This document shows positions 50,104-59,595 of a stretch of 64,000 nt of DNA, in pieces (position 1 is the stretch's first letter; every line of letters begins with the position of its first letter). The translations under genes and the position numbers were made by a program. A model generated the notes under the pieces. That model saw nothing but the letters and a program-made list of their open reading frames with translations, did no database searches and had not been told where the DNA came from. Origin of the DNA: Thermogemmatispora carboxidivorans (GTDB lineage Bacteria > Chloroflexota > Ktedonobacteria > Ktedonobacterales > Ktedonobacteraceae); assembly GCF_000702505.1 (NCBI RefSeq), contig NZ_JNIM01000001.1, positions 3,286,001 through 3,350,000 on the forward strand, in the 5' to 3' direction.

Positions 50104-51969
50104 CTAGTGATGAATCAGAGCCTTGACCGCTTGAGCAATATGGTGGGCATCGATGCCGGCTTCTTCTAGCTGCTCCATAGGCTTGGCCGAGCCGGGCATC
50201 TCCTGGACAGCCAGCTTGACTACACGCGGCAGAGGCCCGGCGCGCTGCGTAAAGGCCTCCAGCACTGCCTCGCCCAGACCACCCTCCGGCCAATGATCTT
50301 CAACCGTCACAATGCACTGCTTCGTCTCATCGGCAGCCTGGAAAAGCGTCTCCTCATCGATCGGCTTGACCGAATAGGCATCGATTACCCGCACCAGAAT
50401 GCCCTCCGACTTCAGGTACTCATAGGCTTTGAGGGCCTCGTGGACCGTGATGCCAGCCGCCACGATCGTGGCCTGGTCGTTCTCCGAGCTGCGCAGTACC
50501 TTACTTCCGCCGATGGGGAACTCCTCATCGGGGCTATAGATCACCGGCGTCTTCTCGCGCGTTGTGCGCAGATAGACGATCCCTCCGTGCTCCGCCATTT
50601 GGGCCACCAGCCTGGCTGTCTGGTTAGCATCGCAAGGATAGAGCACCGTGCTGCCGAAGATGGCTCGCATCATAGCCAGGTCCTCCAGGCCCATCTGAGA
50701 CGGTCCATCCTCGCCAATCGAGACCCCGGCATGCGAGCCACACAGACGGATATTGGCGCGCGAAATGGCGCCCATACGGATAAAGTCGTAGGCGCGCGTC
50801 AGGAAGGCCGCGAAGGTCGAGGCGAAGGGAATGCGCTGGCGGACGCTCATGGCGATGGCTGTCGCGATCATCTGCTGCTCTGCGATGTACTGCTCAAAGT
50901 AGCGCTCGGGGTAGGCCTTGGCGAACTCCTCAGCGTAGGTTGAGTTGCTGACTTCGCCATCGAGGGCCACCACCTCGGGATAGGCCGCGCCCAAAGCCTT
51001 GAGTACATCGCCATAGGCCCTGCGCGTCGGCACTTCCTGGCCACTGGCATAGCGCGGCAGTTCCAGAGGCTTGCGCTCGCTTGCGGCAGCCGGTTGCAGA
51101 TTCTCGGGCTTCTGGACCGTAAAGATCTGGCTGCGCACATGAGGCAGCTCGGCCAGGGCCTTCTCTTCCTGCTCCTTGCTGAGGGCCTTGCCATGCCAGC
51201 CCTCGGCATTCTCCAGGAACGAGACCCCTTTGCCCTTGACCGTGCGAGCGATGATCAGGGTTGGAGTCCCTTCCGCCTTCATGGCCTGGGCATAGGCGCG
51301 ATCGATCTCCTCGTAGTTATGCCCATCGATGACCAGCGCCCGCCAGCCGAAAGCCTCGGCTCGCTCAGCATAGGCTGCGGTATTCCAGCCCAGCATCGTT
51401 TCGCCGCGCTGGCCCAGGCGATTGCAGTCGAGAATGCCGATCAGATTATCCAGTTTATAGTGAGCAGCATGCTCGATGGCCTCCCAGACCGAGCCTTCGG
51501 CCATCTCGCTATCTCCCAGCAGCACCCAGACGCGATACGGCAGCTTATCCAGATACTTGCCGGCCAGCGCAATCCCGACACCGATCGGCAGACCCTGGCC
51601 AAGGGAGCCGGTCGCCACCTCCACCCAGGGCAGGACCGGCGTCGGATGCCCCTCTAATCGGCTACCACGCTTGCGCAGGGTCAGCAACTCCTCGTCAGCA
51701 ACGGCGCCGGCAGCCTTGTACATGGCATAGAGCAGCGGCGCCGCATGACCTTTGGAGAAGATCAGGTGGTCGTTGTTCGGATGGTGCGGATTGTCAAAGT
51801 CGTAGCGCAGATAGCTGACCAGCAGAACTGCCATCAAATCGGCGGCAGAGAGCGAGGAGGTCGGATGTCCCGAGCCTGCCGCGGTCGTACAGCGAATACT
51901 ATCTACACGCAACTGCTGAGCAAGGTTGGTCCATTGCTCAACCTGAGTTTGAGCCTGAGTTGTTGTCAT
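50104..51969 (-). CDS. tkt: Transketolase
   Basis: TPP-dependent transfer of two-carbon units between sugar phosphates in the non-oxidative pentose phosphate pathway. The 621-residue protein starts LRVDSIRCTTAAGSGHPTSSLSAADLM, with FSKGHAAPLLY, the TPP-binding GDSEMAEGSVWEAIEHA, and the pyrimidine-binding domain with IGEDGPSQMGLEDLAMMRA. It is a little shorter than E. coli TktA (about 660), as is common for the shorter, one-chain bacterial type. Start has GAGGATTGG upstream. A promoter lies at 52036-52064. The next upstream gene is the alcohol dehydrogenase. Confidence 0.93.
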   Translation of the reverse strand: MTTTQAQTQVEQWTNLAQQLRVDSIRCTTAAGSGHPTSSLSAADLMAVLLVSYLRYDFDNPHHPNNDHLIFSKGHAAPLLYAMYKAAGAVADEELLTLRKRGSRLEGHPTPVLPWVEVATGSLGQGLPIGVGIALAGKYLDKLPYRVWVLLGDSEMAEGSVWEAIEHAAHYKLDNLIGILDCNRLGQRGETMLGWNTAAYAERAEAFGWRALVIDGHNYEEIDRAYAQAMKAEGTPTLIIARTVKGKGVSFLENAEGWHGKALSKEQEEKALAELPHVRSQIFTVQKPENLQPAAASERKPLELPRYASGQEVPTRRAYGDVLKALGAAYPEVVALDGEVSNSTYAEEFAKAYPERYFEQYIAEQQMIATAIAMSVRQRIPFASTFAAFLTRAYDFIRMGAISRANIRLCGSHAGVSIGEDGPSQMGLEDLAMMRAIFGSTVLYPCDANQTARLVAQMAEHGGIVYLRTTREKTPVIYSPDEEFPIGGSKVLRSSENDQATIVAAGITVHEALKAYEYLKSEGILVRVIDAYSVKPIDEETLFQAADETKQCIVTVEDHWPEGGLGEAVLEAFTQRAGPLPRVVKLAVQEMPGSAKPMEQLEEAGIDAHHIAQAVKALIHH

Positions 51970-52035
51970 CAGCCAATCCTCTTGCCTTCCTAATGTGTGT
52001 GTGTCGTTCTCTTGCTACTCGACGAAGACGGTTCT

Positions 52036-52064
52036 ATTGTAGGACAACTGCCCCCCTCGGGCAA
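52036..52064 (-). promoter_or_regulatory. Promoter of the transketolase gene
   Basis: Minus strand TTGCCC (52059-52064), 17-bp spacer, TACAAT (52036-52041). Leader about 60 nt. Confidence 0.6.
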
Positions 52065-52131
52065 GCTGATGCTCGTTCGCTCACGCTGCCAAAGTGCTTC
52101 CTTGCACCACCTTGCTCCATGCTCTCTGAGC

Positions 52132-52158
52132 GAGTGAGTGAGTGAGTGAGTGAGTGAG
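52132..52158. repeat. GAGT tetranucleotide microsatellite
   Basis: 6.75 uninterrupted copies of GAGT, between the alcohol dehydrogenase stop and the transketolase promoter. Such repeats can change length by slippage. Confidence 0.85.
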
Positions 52159-52175
52159 ATGGGGAGTCGGCTTGA

Positions 52176-53243
52176 TCAGCCGCCGCCAGGCCCAGCAGCC
52201 AGGATCACGACCTTGAGCGCCTCGCCTGGTTGGGCCACCAGACGGAAAGCCTGCGCCGCCTCCTGCAAGGGGAAACGATGAGTGATCACGCTCTCGGCAC
52301 GGACGCGGCCAGTGGCCAGCAAGTCAAGGGCCTGGCGTGTCTCATAGGGGCCGGCGGAGTAACTGGTACGCAGGGTAATTTCGCGGAAGAACAGCTCGTT
52401 TGGCGTGACAGGGAGCTGCTCCTCCGGCGGCGGCGGCGCAAAGAGCAGCACCGTGCCGCCCGGTCCCACGAGCTCCAACCCCTGACGCATGGCCTGGACC
52501 TTCGACGGCGTCACAATGACCACATCGGGCTTGCGCCCCTCGTTGGCGGCGAGCACACGTGGCAGCAGCGGCTCCCCCTCTGGATCAAAGGCCAGATCGG
52601 CCCCTGCCTCTAGTGCCCGCTGGCGTCGGTAGGCAATCGGGTCCACAACCATTACACGTACCGCCCCGCGCAGGCGCGCCAGCTGGGCAAGCATGATGCC
52701 ATTGCTGCCCGCCCCTAGAATGAGGACACGATCGCCAGCCCGCATCATGGCCCGCTCGATACCGCGAATACAGCAAGCCAGCGGCTCGATCAAGGTGGCT
52801 GCCTCGAAGGAGAGCGAGGCGGGCAACGGCAGAACGTCGCGCTCAACGTTGGGAGCGGGTACCCGCATGTATTCGGCCAGGCCCCCAGGATCAAGGCGAG
52901 TGGCGCGAAAGGTCGGGCATTGCGAGAAGGCTCCCCGCTGGCAATAGTGGCAGACCATGCAGGGCACATGATGGTGAACAAAGACACGGTCACCTACCTT
53001 GAACTGCTCCACACCCTCCCCAACGGCTTCGACGACGCCCACCGGCTCGTGACCAGGATAGAGCGGGGCTCGCGGGCGCATATACCACTCCATGACATCG
53101 CTGGCGCAGATGCCACAGGCCACCAGCCGCACCAACAGCTCACCAGGGCCGATGGCTGGCTGCGGCAGCTCCACGACCCTGACATCCTGGTTGCTGTGAT
53201 ATTCAACGGCACGCATACTGCTCGTTCGCCCCCGCCCGCTCAT
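52176..53243 (-). CDS. Zinc-dependent medium-chain alcohol dehydrogenase
   Basis: An MDR-family dehydrogenase. The catalytic zinc site shows Cys (ACGICASD), His-Glu (GHEPVG) and the later LIEPLACCIRG region; the structural zinc site has three visible cysteines (VPCMVCHYCQRGAFSQC). The Rossmann motif is LILGAGSNGIMLAQLA. Sorbitol/threonine dehydrogenase-like. The start at 53243 is chosen because its ATG overlaps the cupin stop as ATGA, giving 355 residues; the family core begins at MRAVEYH nine codons later. Co-translation with the cupin gene suggests a shared pathway, perhaps sugar or polyol oxidation; substrate unknown. Confidence 0.88.
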   Translation of the reverse strand: MSGRGRTSSMRAVEYHSNQDVRVVELPQPAIGPGELLVRLVACGICASDVMEWYMRPRAPLYPGHEPVGVVEAVGEGVEQFKVGDRVFVHHHVPCMVCHYCQRGAFSQCPTFRATRLDPGGLAEYMRVPAPNVERDVLPLPASLSFEAATLIEPLACCIRGIERAMMRAGDRVLILGAGSNGIMLAQLARLRGAVRVMVVDPIAYRRQRALEAGADLAFDPEGEPLLPRVLAANEGRKPDVVIVTPSKVQAMRQGLELVGPGGTVLLFAPPPPEEQLPVTPNELFFREITLRTSYSAGPYETRQALDLLATGRVRAESVITHRFPLQEAAQAFRLVAQPGEALKVVILAAGPGGG

Positions 53244-53620
53244 CTTTTGGCCGGGACGACGCACAGGAAGCCGAAGGCTTCGTCGCCCAGGGCAAAGAAT
53301 TGATGAATCTCGTTGCCCGGAATATAGATGGCATCGCCTGCGCGCACCTCGTGCTCTTCGTCACCCAGGCGCAGGCGGGCACGCCCATGCAGCACATAGA
53401 CGCCGTGATCATGGGCGTGCTGGTCCAGCGAGGTGTGCCCGCCCGGCTGCACAGCAAAATAGCGCAGATGGAAGTTCTGCGCCCCTTCGTCGTTGCCGAT
53501 CAGGATCTGGCGCGTTGCATCCTTGGCCCGGCTATTCTCCGGCCCATAGGCCCGCACCGGTACGCCTTCCCAGCGTAGCTCTCCCTGCTTCTGAGACTGG
53601 AGACGATGGATCACACCCAT
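53240..53620 (-). CDS. Cupin-domain protein
   Basis: A 126-residue single-domain cupin. The metal-binding motifs are visible: HTSLDQHAHDHGVYVLHGRARLRLGDEEHEV and GDAIYIPGNEIHQFFAL, with His residues placed for a metal site. N-terminal 40 residues lead in. Such proteins act as sugar isomerases, dioxygenases or sensors; no specific activity can be called. The ATGA overlap with the downstream dehydrogenase means translational coupling. Ribosome site GAGGAG is good. Likely works on the same substrate family as the dehydrogenase. Confidence 0.85.
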   Translation of the reverse strand: MGVIHRLQSQKQGELRWEGVPVRAYGPENSRAKDATRQILIGNDEGAQNFHLRYFAVQPGGHTSLDQHAHDHGVYVLHGRARLRLGDEEHEVRAGDAIYIPGNEIHQFFALGDEAFGFLCVVPAKR

Positions 53621-53885
53621 GCAAATCTACTCCTCTTGCACAGCTTAACAGCTCTTCATCTGACCAGCAGCTCGCGGTCCTCCTAGCACAGCTTCACGGC
53701 TCGTCCCCAATGGGAGCCAGCCCTCAGCCAGAGAGACCAGCAGGCAGACAGACAGAGGCAGAGAACAGATGAACTGTTTCGACCGGCTCGGGTCTGGCCT
53801 CACCACCCTCACCGCCGGGCATGAGGCTCTGCCTCCCAGCCTGTTCGCTCGCCTGCCGCTGTCGCTGCCGCCTGCCCTGCCCGGC

Positions 53886-55745
53886 TTACGCTATAGATTC
53901 TAGCATATGCTGCAGCTCGGCGGCGGTCTCAGCCTGTAGCAGGCGCTGGGCCTGCTCTTGCCAATAGGTCAGGGGCTGACGCGCGAGCCGCTCCTTGACG
54001 GCCAGTAGAGCTGGTGGGTTCATACTCAGCTCGCGGACACCGAGGCCGACCAACAAGGAACCGATCAGAGGATCACCCGCCAGCTCGCCACAGACGGCTA
54101 CCAGGCGCCCATGTTGCTGGCCGGCTCGCGCCACCTGGGCAATGGCTCGCCAGACCGCTGGCTCCAGGCGTCCAAAGAGCGAGGCCACGCGCCCATTGGT
54201 GCGATCGACTGCCATGACGTATTGATAGAGGTCATTAGTGCCGATGCTAAAGAAATCGACTGCGCGCGCCAGGACATCGGCCATCAAGGCGGCAGCGGGC
54301 GTCTCGACCATGATGCCGACCGCCGGCCTCGGCGCGAGCCGCAGCCCCTGCCCTTCCAGCTCGGCGAGCACTTCGTCGGTGATGGCACGCAGGCGCCGCA
54401 CCTCTTCCAGGGTGGCAATCATGGGAAACATTATCTGCAGCGCAATGCTCGTAGCCTGAGCGGCGCGCAGCAAAGCCCGCAGCTGCTGGCGGAGCAGCTC
54501 TTCATGGCAGAGATGGATACGCGCCCCGCGCAGACCAAGGGCCGGATTGGCTTCCTGCAGCGATCCAATGAGAGCCTCCAGGGCTGGAAAGGGCTTGTCA
54601 GCCCCCGCGTCGAGCGTGCGGGCAATGATGGTCTTGCCCGCTGGTTGCCCGGCGGCGAAGGCGTGGAAGAGACGTCGATAGGCCGTCTCCTGCTCCTCTT
54701 CGTCGGGGAATTGCTCCCGACCACCAAAGAGAAATTCAGTGCGCAGCAAGCCGATCCCTTCGGCCCCCAAAGCGGCAGCCTGCTTTGCCCCCTCCTCATC
54801 GCCGACGTTGGCAAAGATGGCAACTGGGACGCCATCAGCGGTCGCGCCTGGACGTCCGCGCCAGCGTTCACGTTGCTGCTGCCGCTCTGCTCGTTCCTGC
54901 TGTTGCTGCTGGACCCTTTGCTGTAGTTCACGCTCCTGCTCGGGTGCCAGGTGAAGATAGAGCAGGCCGCGCCCGCCGTCCAGGGCAATACGCTGGCCGG
55001 GCGCCAGTTGAGCAAAAAGGTCAGGGGCAAGTCCGCTGACGGCGGGAATCTCCAGAGAGCGGGCAATAATAGCGGCGTGAGTTGTCGGGCCACCGAACAC
55101 TGTACAAATGCCGGCTACAAGCTTCGGATCAAGGGTAGCAGTATCGGAAGGTGTCAGATCGTCAGCGACAAGGATCACCGGTTCCCGCACACTTGCGGGC
55201 TGGGGAAGCAGGGAAGCCGTAGGGGTTCCCGAAAGCAGGCGCAGGACCCTTCCGGTGGCGTCGCGCACATCGCTGGCGCGCGCCGCCAGTAGCTCATCGT
55301 CGAGCGCGGCCAGGACCTGGGCATTCTCCTCGGCCACCTCGTGTAGGGCCTGCTCAGCGGGAAGGCCTTGCTGGCTGATGCGCTCAAGAGCGGCATCCAG
55401 GATTTCAGGGTCCTGCAGAATCAGCTGATGAGCCTCAAAAATAGCGGCCTCTTCCTTGCCCACCGTGCGCGCAACCTGGGCGGTCAAAGCCTGCAGCTCG
55501 GCCACCGCCTGCTCAACCGCCGCGCGCAGGCGCCGCTGCTCTTCGGCGACCTGGTCCGGCGTCAGCTCCTGGCCCTTGCCTGCAGCCGCTGGCTGAGGAT
55601 GGGATGGCTGTTGCAGGGCCGGAGAGTGGTAGAGCCAGATCGGTCCGACAGCCAGGCCGGGCGAGAGCGGGACGAGGCGAAGCGGAAGCGGGACCGAAGA
55701 CGAGGAAGGGGTGGGCGCCTGGAATGTCTGTTCATGCTCAGACAC
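53886..55745 (-). CDS. ptsI: Phosphoenolpyruvate-protein phosphotransferase (PTS enzyme I)
   Basis: Transfers phosphate from PEP to HPr, the first step of the PTS. Domain order: N-terminal phospho-transfer domain with His223 in GGPTTHAAIIAR (the family pattern is GGxTSHAAI), then the PEP-binding TIM barrel with GLLRTEFLF, ARTLDAGADKP, IMFPMIATLEEV, FSIGTNDLYQY and the cysteine in VAVCGELAGDP. The product is 619 residues, close to the usual 575 plus an N-terminal Pro/Ser-rich tail. Start is GTG with AGGAGGTTG. A promoter lies at 55862-55890. No HPr or enzyme II gene is in the window, so the partners are elsewhere or the function is regulatory or in dihydroxyacetone phosphorylation. Confidence 0.92.
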   Translation of the reverse strand: MSEHEQTFQAPTPSSSSVPLPLRLVPLSPGLAVGPIWLYHSPALQQPSHPQPAAAGKGQELTPDQVAEEQRRLRAAVEQAVAELQALTAQVARTVGKEEAAIFEAHQLILQDPEILDAALERISQQGLPAEQALHEVAEENAQVLAALDDELLAARASDVRDATGRVLRLLSGTPTASLLPQPASVREPVILVADDLTPSDTATLDPKLVAGICTVFGGPTTHAAIIARSLEIPAVSGLAPDLFAQLAPGQRIALDGGRGLLYLHLAPEQERELQQRVQQQQQERAERQQQRERWRGRPGATADGVPVAIFANVGDEEGAKQAAALGAEGIGLLRTEFLFGGREQFPDEEEQETAYRRLFHAFAAGQPAGKTIIARTLDAGADKPFPALEALIGSLQEANPALGLRGARIHLCHEELLRQQLRALLRAAQATSIALQIMFPMIATLEEVRRLRAITDEVLAELEGQGLRLAPRPAVGIMVETPAAALMADVLARAVDFFSIGTNDLYQYVMAVDRTNGRVASLFGRLEPAVWRAIAQVARAGQQHGRLVAVCGELAGDPLIGSLLVGLGVRELSMNPPALLAVKERLARQPLTYWQEQAQRLLQAETAAELQHMLESIA

Positions 55746-55861
55746 AGTGACTCAACCTCCTGAGAATCGCAGCCGCGGATGGTGCCAACCCTGCGGCGGG
55801 TAGCGATGGGCGCGCCTGGCGCTGCGCGTGGGCATCGGTGCCAAACTGAAATGATGTTCTT

Positions 55862-55890
55862 ATTATCCGGCAAAAATGATGGGGCTGCAA
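55862..55890 (-). promoter_or_regulatory. Promoter of ptsI
   Basis: Minus strand TTGCAG (55885-55890), 17-bp spacer, GATAAT (55862-55867). Leader about 110 nt. Confidence 0.55.
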
Positions 55891-55996
55891 GAGCGACCGC
55901 TCTCCAGCCTTTCCAGCAGGCCGAGGAGAGAGCTGGCTCCTGCTCAGGCCGGCCTTACTGGGTCCGGCCCGAAGGCGCCAGGCAGACTTATGCCTG

Positions 55997-56026
55997 TTTA
56001 CAGGATGCTCAGCAACGGTATATACT
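55997..56026 (+). promoter_or_regulatory. Promoter of the diacylglycerol-kinase-like gene
   Basis: TTTACA (55997-56002), 18-bp spacer, TATACT (56021-56026). Leader about 45 nt. Confidence 0.5.
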
Positions 56027-56076
56027 CCTCTGCGAAGCCACCAGAAGGCGACTTCATACGAGAGTGGGAGGAACCA

Positions 56077-57144
<1,068 letters not shown>

Positions 57145-57347
57145 ATGCCCTGTGATACCATAAGAAGAGCCAGGCCATAGACCGAACGACGGAGGCTCAG
57201 CCACAGCTGATCAGATGAGAGCACTGACCTGTTCTCTTGGCTGTGCCCGGTGGCTTCGGCTCCTTCTGTCCACGAGTAGGACTGCTATCCTGCCCTGACC
57301 CGCTCAGGAGCAGAGAGGAGGCCACCGGCAGAAGAAGGGAGTGAGCA

Positions 57348-58307
57348 ATGATGCGCATCGTTTCCTTGCTTGCCAGCGCCACAGAGATGGTGGCCGCCCT
57401 TGGATGCACCGGGCAACTGGTGGGGCGCTCGCACGAGTGTGACTATCCGCCCGAAGTCCAACGCTTGCCAGTTCTGAGCCGTCCGGTAATCGATATCAGC
57501 ACCAGCAGCGCCGGCATCGATGCCCAGGTTCGCCAGCTTGCTGGCAGGCGCCAGACCGGAGACGAGGCGGCCCTCCAGGCGCTGAGCATTTATCAGATCG
57601 ACGTCGCCCGCCTTCAGGAGCTGCGACCCGATGTCATCTTGACCCAGACCCAGTGCGAGGTCTGCGCTGTCAGCGAGCGCGATGTCAGCGAGGCGATTCG
57701 CCAGCTGACCGGCTTGCAGCCCCGCATTGTCTCTCTGGCCCCTTATCGTCTCAGCGATGTCTGGGAGGACCTGCGGCGCGTTGGGGCAGCCCTTGGGCGG
57801 GCAGCTGAGGCTGAGGCCCTGATCGCCGGCTACCAGCAACGCCTGGAGGAGCTGGGCCAGCGCTGCGCTCGCCTGAGCGCCGGGCGAGGACAGGCCCCCC
57901 GCGTGGCCGTTCTGGAATGGCTTGATCCCTTGATGGGAGCCGGCAACTGGACCCCCGAGCTGATCGTCTATGCCGGCGGCGAGCCTGTCTTGAGCGCCAG
58001 CGGGCAACACGCCCCCTGGATTAGCTGGGACGAGCTGCGCCAGGTCGATCCAGAGGTGCTGATCCTCTCGCCCTGTGGCTTCGATCTGGAGCGCACGCGG
58101 CAAGACGCTGTCCTGCTCCAACAGCATCCCTTCTGGCCGGAGCTGCGCGCTGTGCGCGAGGGGCGCGTTTACCTCATCGATGGGAACCAGTATCTGAACC
58201 GCTCCGGGCCACGCCTGGTCGAGTCGGCAGAACTGATTGCCCGAGCGCTGTGGGGAGAGCGTGCGGGGAGAGCGCTGCCGGCAGAGGGCTGGCAGCCTTT
58301 GCATTAA
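57348..58307 (+). CDS. BtuF-like (cobalamin-type) ABC substrate-binding domain protein
   Basis: A 319-residue protein of the helical-backbone periplasmic-binding family (PeriBP_2): MRIVSLLASATEMVAALGCTGQLVGRSHECDYP, DVILTQTQCEVCAVSERDV, EWLDPLMGAGNWTPELIVYAGG, and the late EVLILSPCGFDLER. The cobalamin-binding BtuF group shows this layout. Unusually, no signal peptide or lipobox precedes the fold, so it is predicted cytoplasmic; no permease or ATPase gene is adjacent. It may bind a corrinoid, siderophore or metal chelate inside the cell. AAGGGAG ribosome site is acceptable. Confidence 0.8.
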   Translation: MMRIVSLLASATEMVAALGCTGQLVGRSHECDYPPEVQRLPVLSRPVIDISTSSAGIDAQVRQLAGRRQTGDEAALQALSIYQIDVARLQELRPDVILTQTQCEVCAVSERDVSEAIRQLTGLQPRIVSLAPYRLSDVWEDLRRVGAALGRAAEAEALIAGYQQRLEELGQRCARLSAGRGQAPRVAVLEWLDPLMGAGNWTPELIVYAGGEPVLSASGQHAPWISWDELRQVDPEVLILSPCGFDLERTRQDAVLLQQHPFWPELRAVREGRVYLIDGNQYLNRSGPRLVESAELIARALWGERAGRALPAEGWQPLH

Positions 58308-58577
58308 GCCATTAAGCGCCGTACAGAAGCGCCCACAGGGGAGCGATGCATACAATCCAGGGCCGTCCTTCAAGGCTTGCCCATTGTCTCAACACTACGG
58401 CCTTCCCGTGCTGGGCAACATCCTGACCAGGATGGTCAGCATGAGCCACCCCGCCCAGAGCAGCGCGGGCAGGCGGCAAGCACAAGAGGCGGCCCTTTGT
58501 TGCTCTCTTACTGCCTGCCACTGGCAAGCACACCGGGGGCAGGAGCAAGAGCCAGAGCGCCAGTCGGCTGGCGCTTG

Positions 58578-58838
58578 CTATGACTGCTCGCCCTGCCTGG
58601 GCGCGGCGGCCCAGAAGATCACGACGACAAAGAGGGCGAACAGGAGAATCAAGAACCCCATCAGACCGTCAATGATGGGGGCCAGGCTGAACTGAAGGAG
58701 GCCGGCAGCGGCAAAGAGCAAGACGACGCAGATTCCCACGACGGGGAAGAGCAAGAGCCAATTGTAGCGCCGCGCTGGATCGGCAGCCCGCCGGCGCCGG
58801 CTCGGTAGCGGTGTATAATCAGACTCCAGTGGCTCCAT
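58578..58838 (-). CDS. Small two-helix membrane protein
   Basis: A 86-residue product starting MEPLESDYTPLPSRRRRAAD, then two hydrophobic segments (NWLLLFPVVGICVVLLFAAAGLLQF and LMGFLILLFALFVVVIFWAAA) separated by SLAPIIDG. The cytoplasmic N-terminus is strongly basic. Start at 58838 has AAAGG seven bases away; an earlier ATG is less likely. No family recognised. It converges with the BtuF-like gene, with 270 nt between them holding no gene. Confidence 0.65.
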   Translation of the reverse strand: MEPLESDYTPLPSRRRRAADPARRYNWLLLFPVVGICVVLLFAAAGLLQFSLAPIIDGLMGFLILLFALFVVVIFWAAAPRQGEQS

Positions 58839-59132
58839 GAAACGCCTTTCTACGGCAGCGAGCGCAGGCCGCGCCACCAGGGCCGGCACCTTCTCCGGCC
58901 CACGCCATCGACTTGCACCCGCAGCGGATGATTTCATCTCAGCTCAGTTCCTGGTGAACCAGCGGCGCCAACATGGGCAACCTCGGGCTGAGGTCTCATC
59001 TCGTTTGGTTCACCGGCCCTTATTATAGTGCTTCTTGAGCGTGAAAGCAACTCTGCCGACAGCTCGCTTCCCCGCCTGGCTGCCAGCGAGAAGGTCCGTT
59101 GACGGCCAACGGCCTGCCTCTTTCAGCTCACG

Positions 59133-59336
59133 CTACGGAGTGCGGCGCCGACCAGACTCGGGAGAGCAGTGAAGCGAACGCCTGACCGAAATAAAAGGAA
59201 GCGGGCGCAAGCGGTTCAGATAGCGACGCAGCTCCAAAGCATTGACATGATAGGTGGACCCTTTCACAGTGGCAGGGATTCGGCCTTCAGCAATGGCCGC
59301 ACAGAGGTCGGCAATGGTCAGGACACGCTCGGGCAT
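59133..59336 (-). CDS. Small excisionase/helix-turn-helix-like protein
   Basis: A 67-residue protein: MPERVLTIADLCAAIAEGRIPATVKGSTYHVNALELRRYLNRLRPLP. The pattern LTIADLCxAIxEGRIPATxKG-xYxVxxxELRRYL resembles the DNA-binding domain of excisionases and MerR-like small proteins. The start has an excellent GGAGGTACC site; the longer frame from 59480 is not needed. Ends with a basic, Ser/Arg-rich tail. No phage or integrase gene is near, so a chromosomal regulator is more likely than a mobile-element excisionase. It lies downstream of the histidine kinase on the same strand, 259 nt after its stop. Confidence 0.6.
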   Translation of the reverse strand: MPERVLTIADLCAAIAEGRIPATVKGSTYHVNALELRRYLNRLRPLPFISVRRSLHCSPESGRRRTP

Positions 59337-59595
59337 GAGGTACCTCCATGAGGACTGTGCACTCGCAGCCGGCCAGTCCCACTCGCTCGCCGCTCGCAGC
59401 CTCCCTTTCCTCAGACCCTCTTCTCTTCTTCCTCTCCCCCTCGCGCTTCGGCGAGCCGGGCACGAGCTACTTCCTCTCATCTAGCCACACGCACCATTAC
59501 CGGCGTCGGTTTCAGTGCATTCACTCCATCTATTAAGAAAAACACGGCAAACGCACACTTTATTTCCACAACGAGGCGCTATGCTGCAAAGCAGG

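Larger units (their letters stand above)
55746..56076. other. Divergent promoter region of ptsI and the lipid-kinase-like gene
   Basis: Contains two promoters pointing outward (55862-55890 minus, 55997-56026 plus). Nothing else recognised. Confidence 0.5.

Noticed and set aside
54111..54926. 271-codon open frame opposite ptsI
   Set aside because: Antisense to a strongly conserved enzyme; no start signal.
57285..58373. 362-codon open frame opposite the BtuF-like gene
   Set aside because: Mirrors a conserved coding gene; composition is typical antisense of a high-GC gene.
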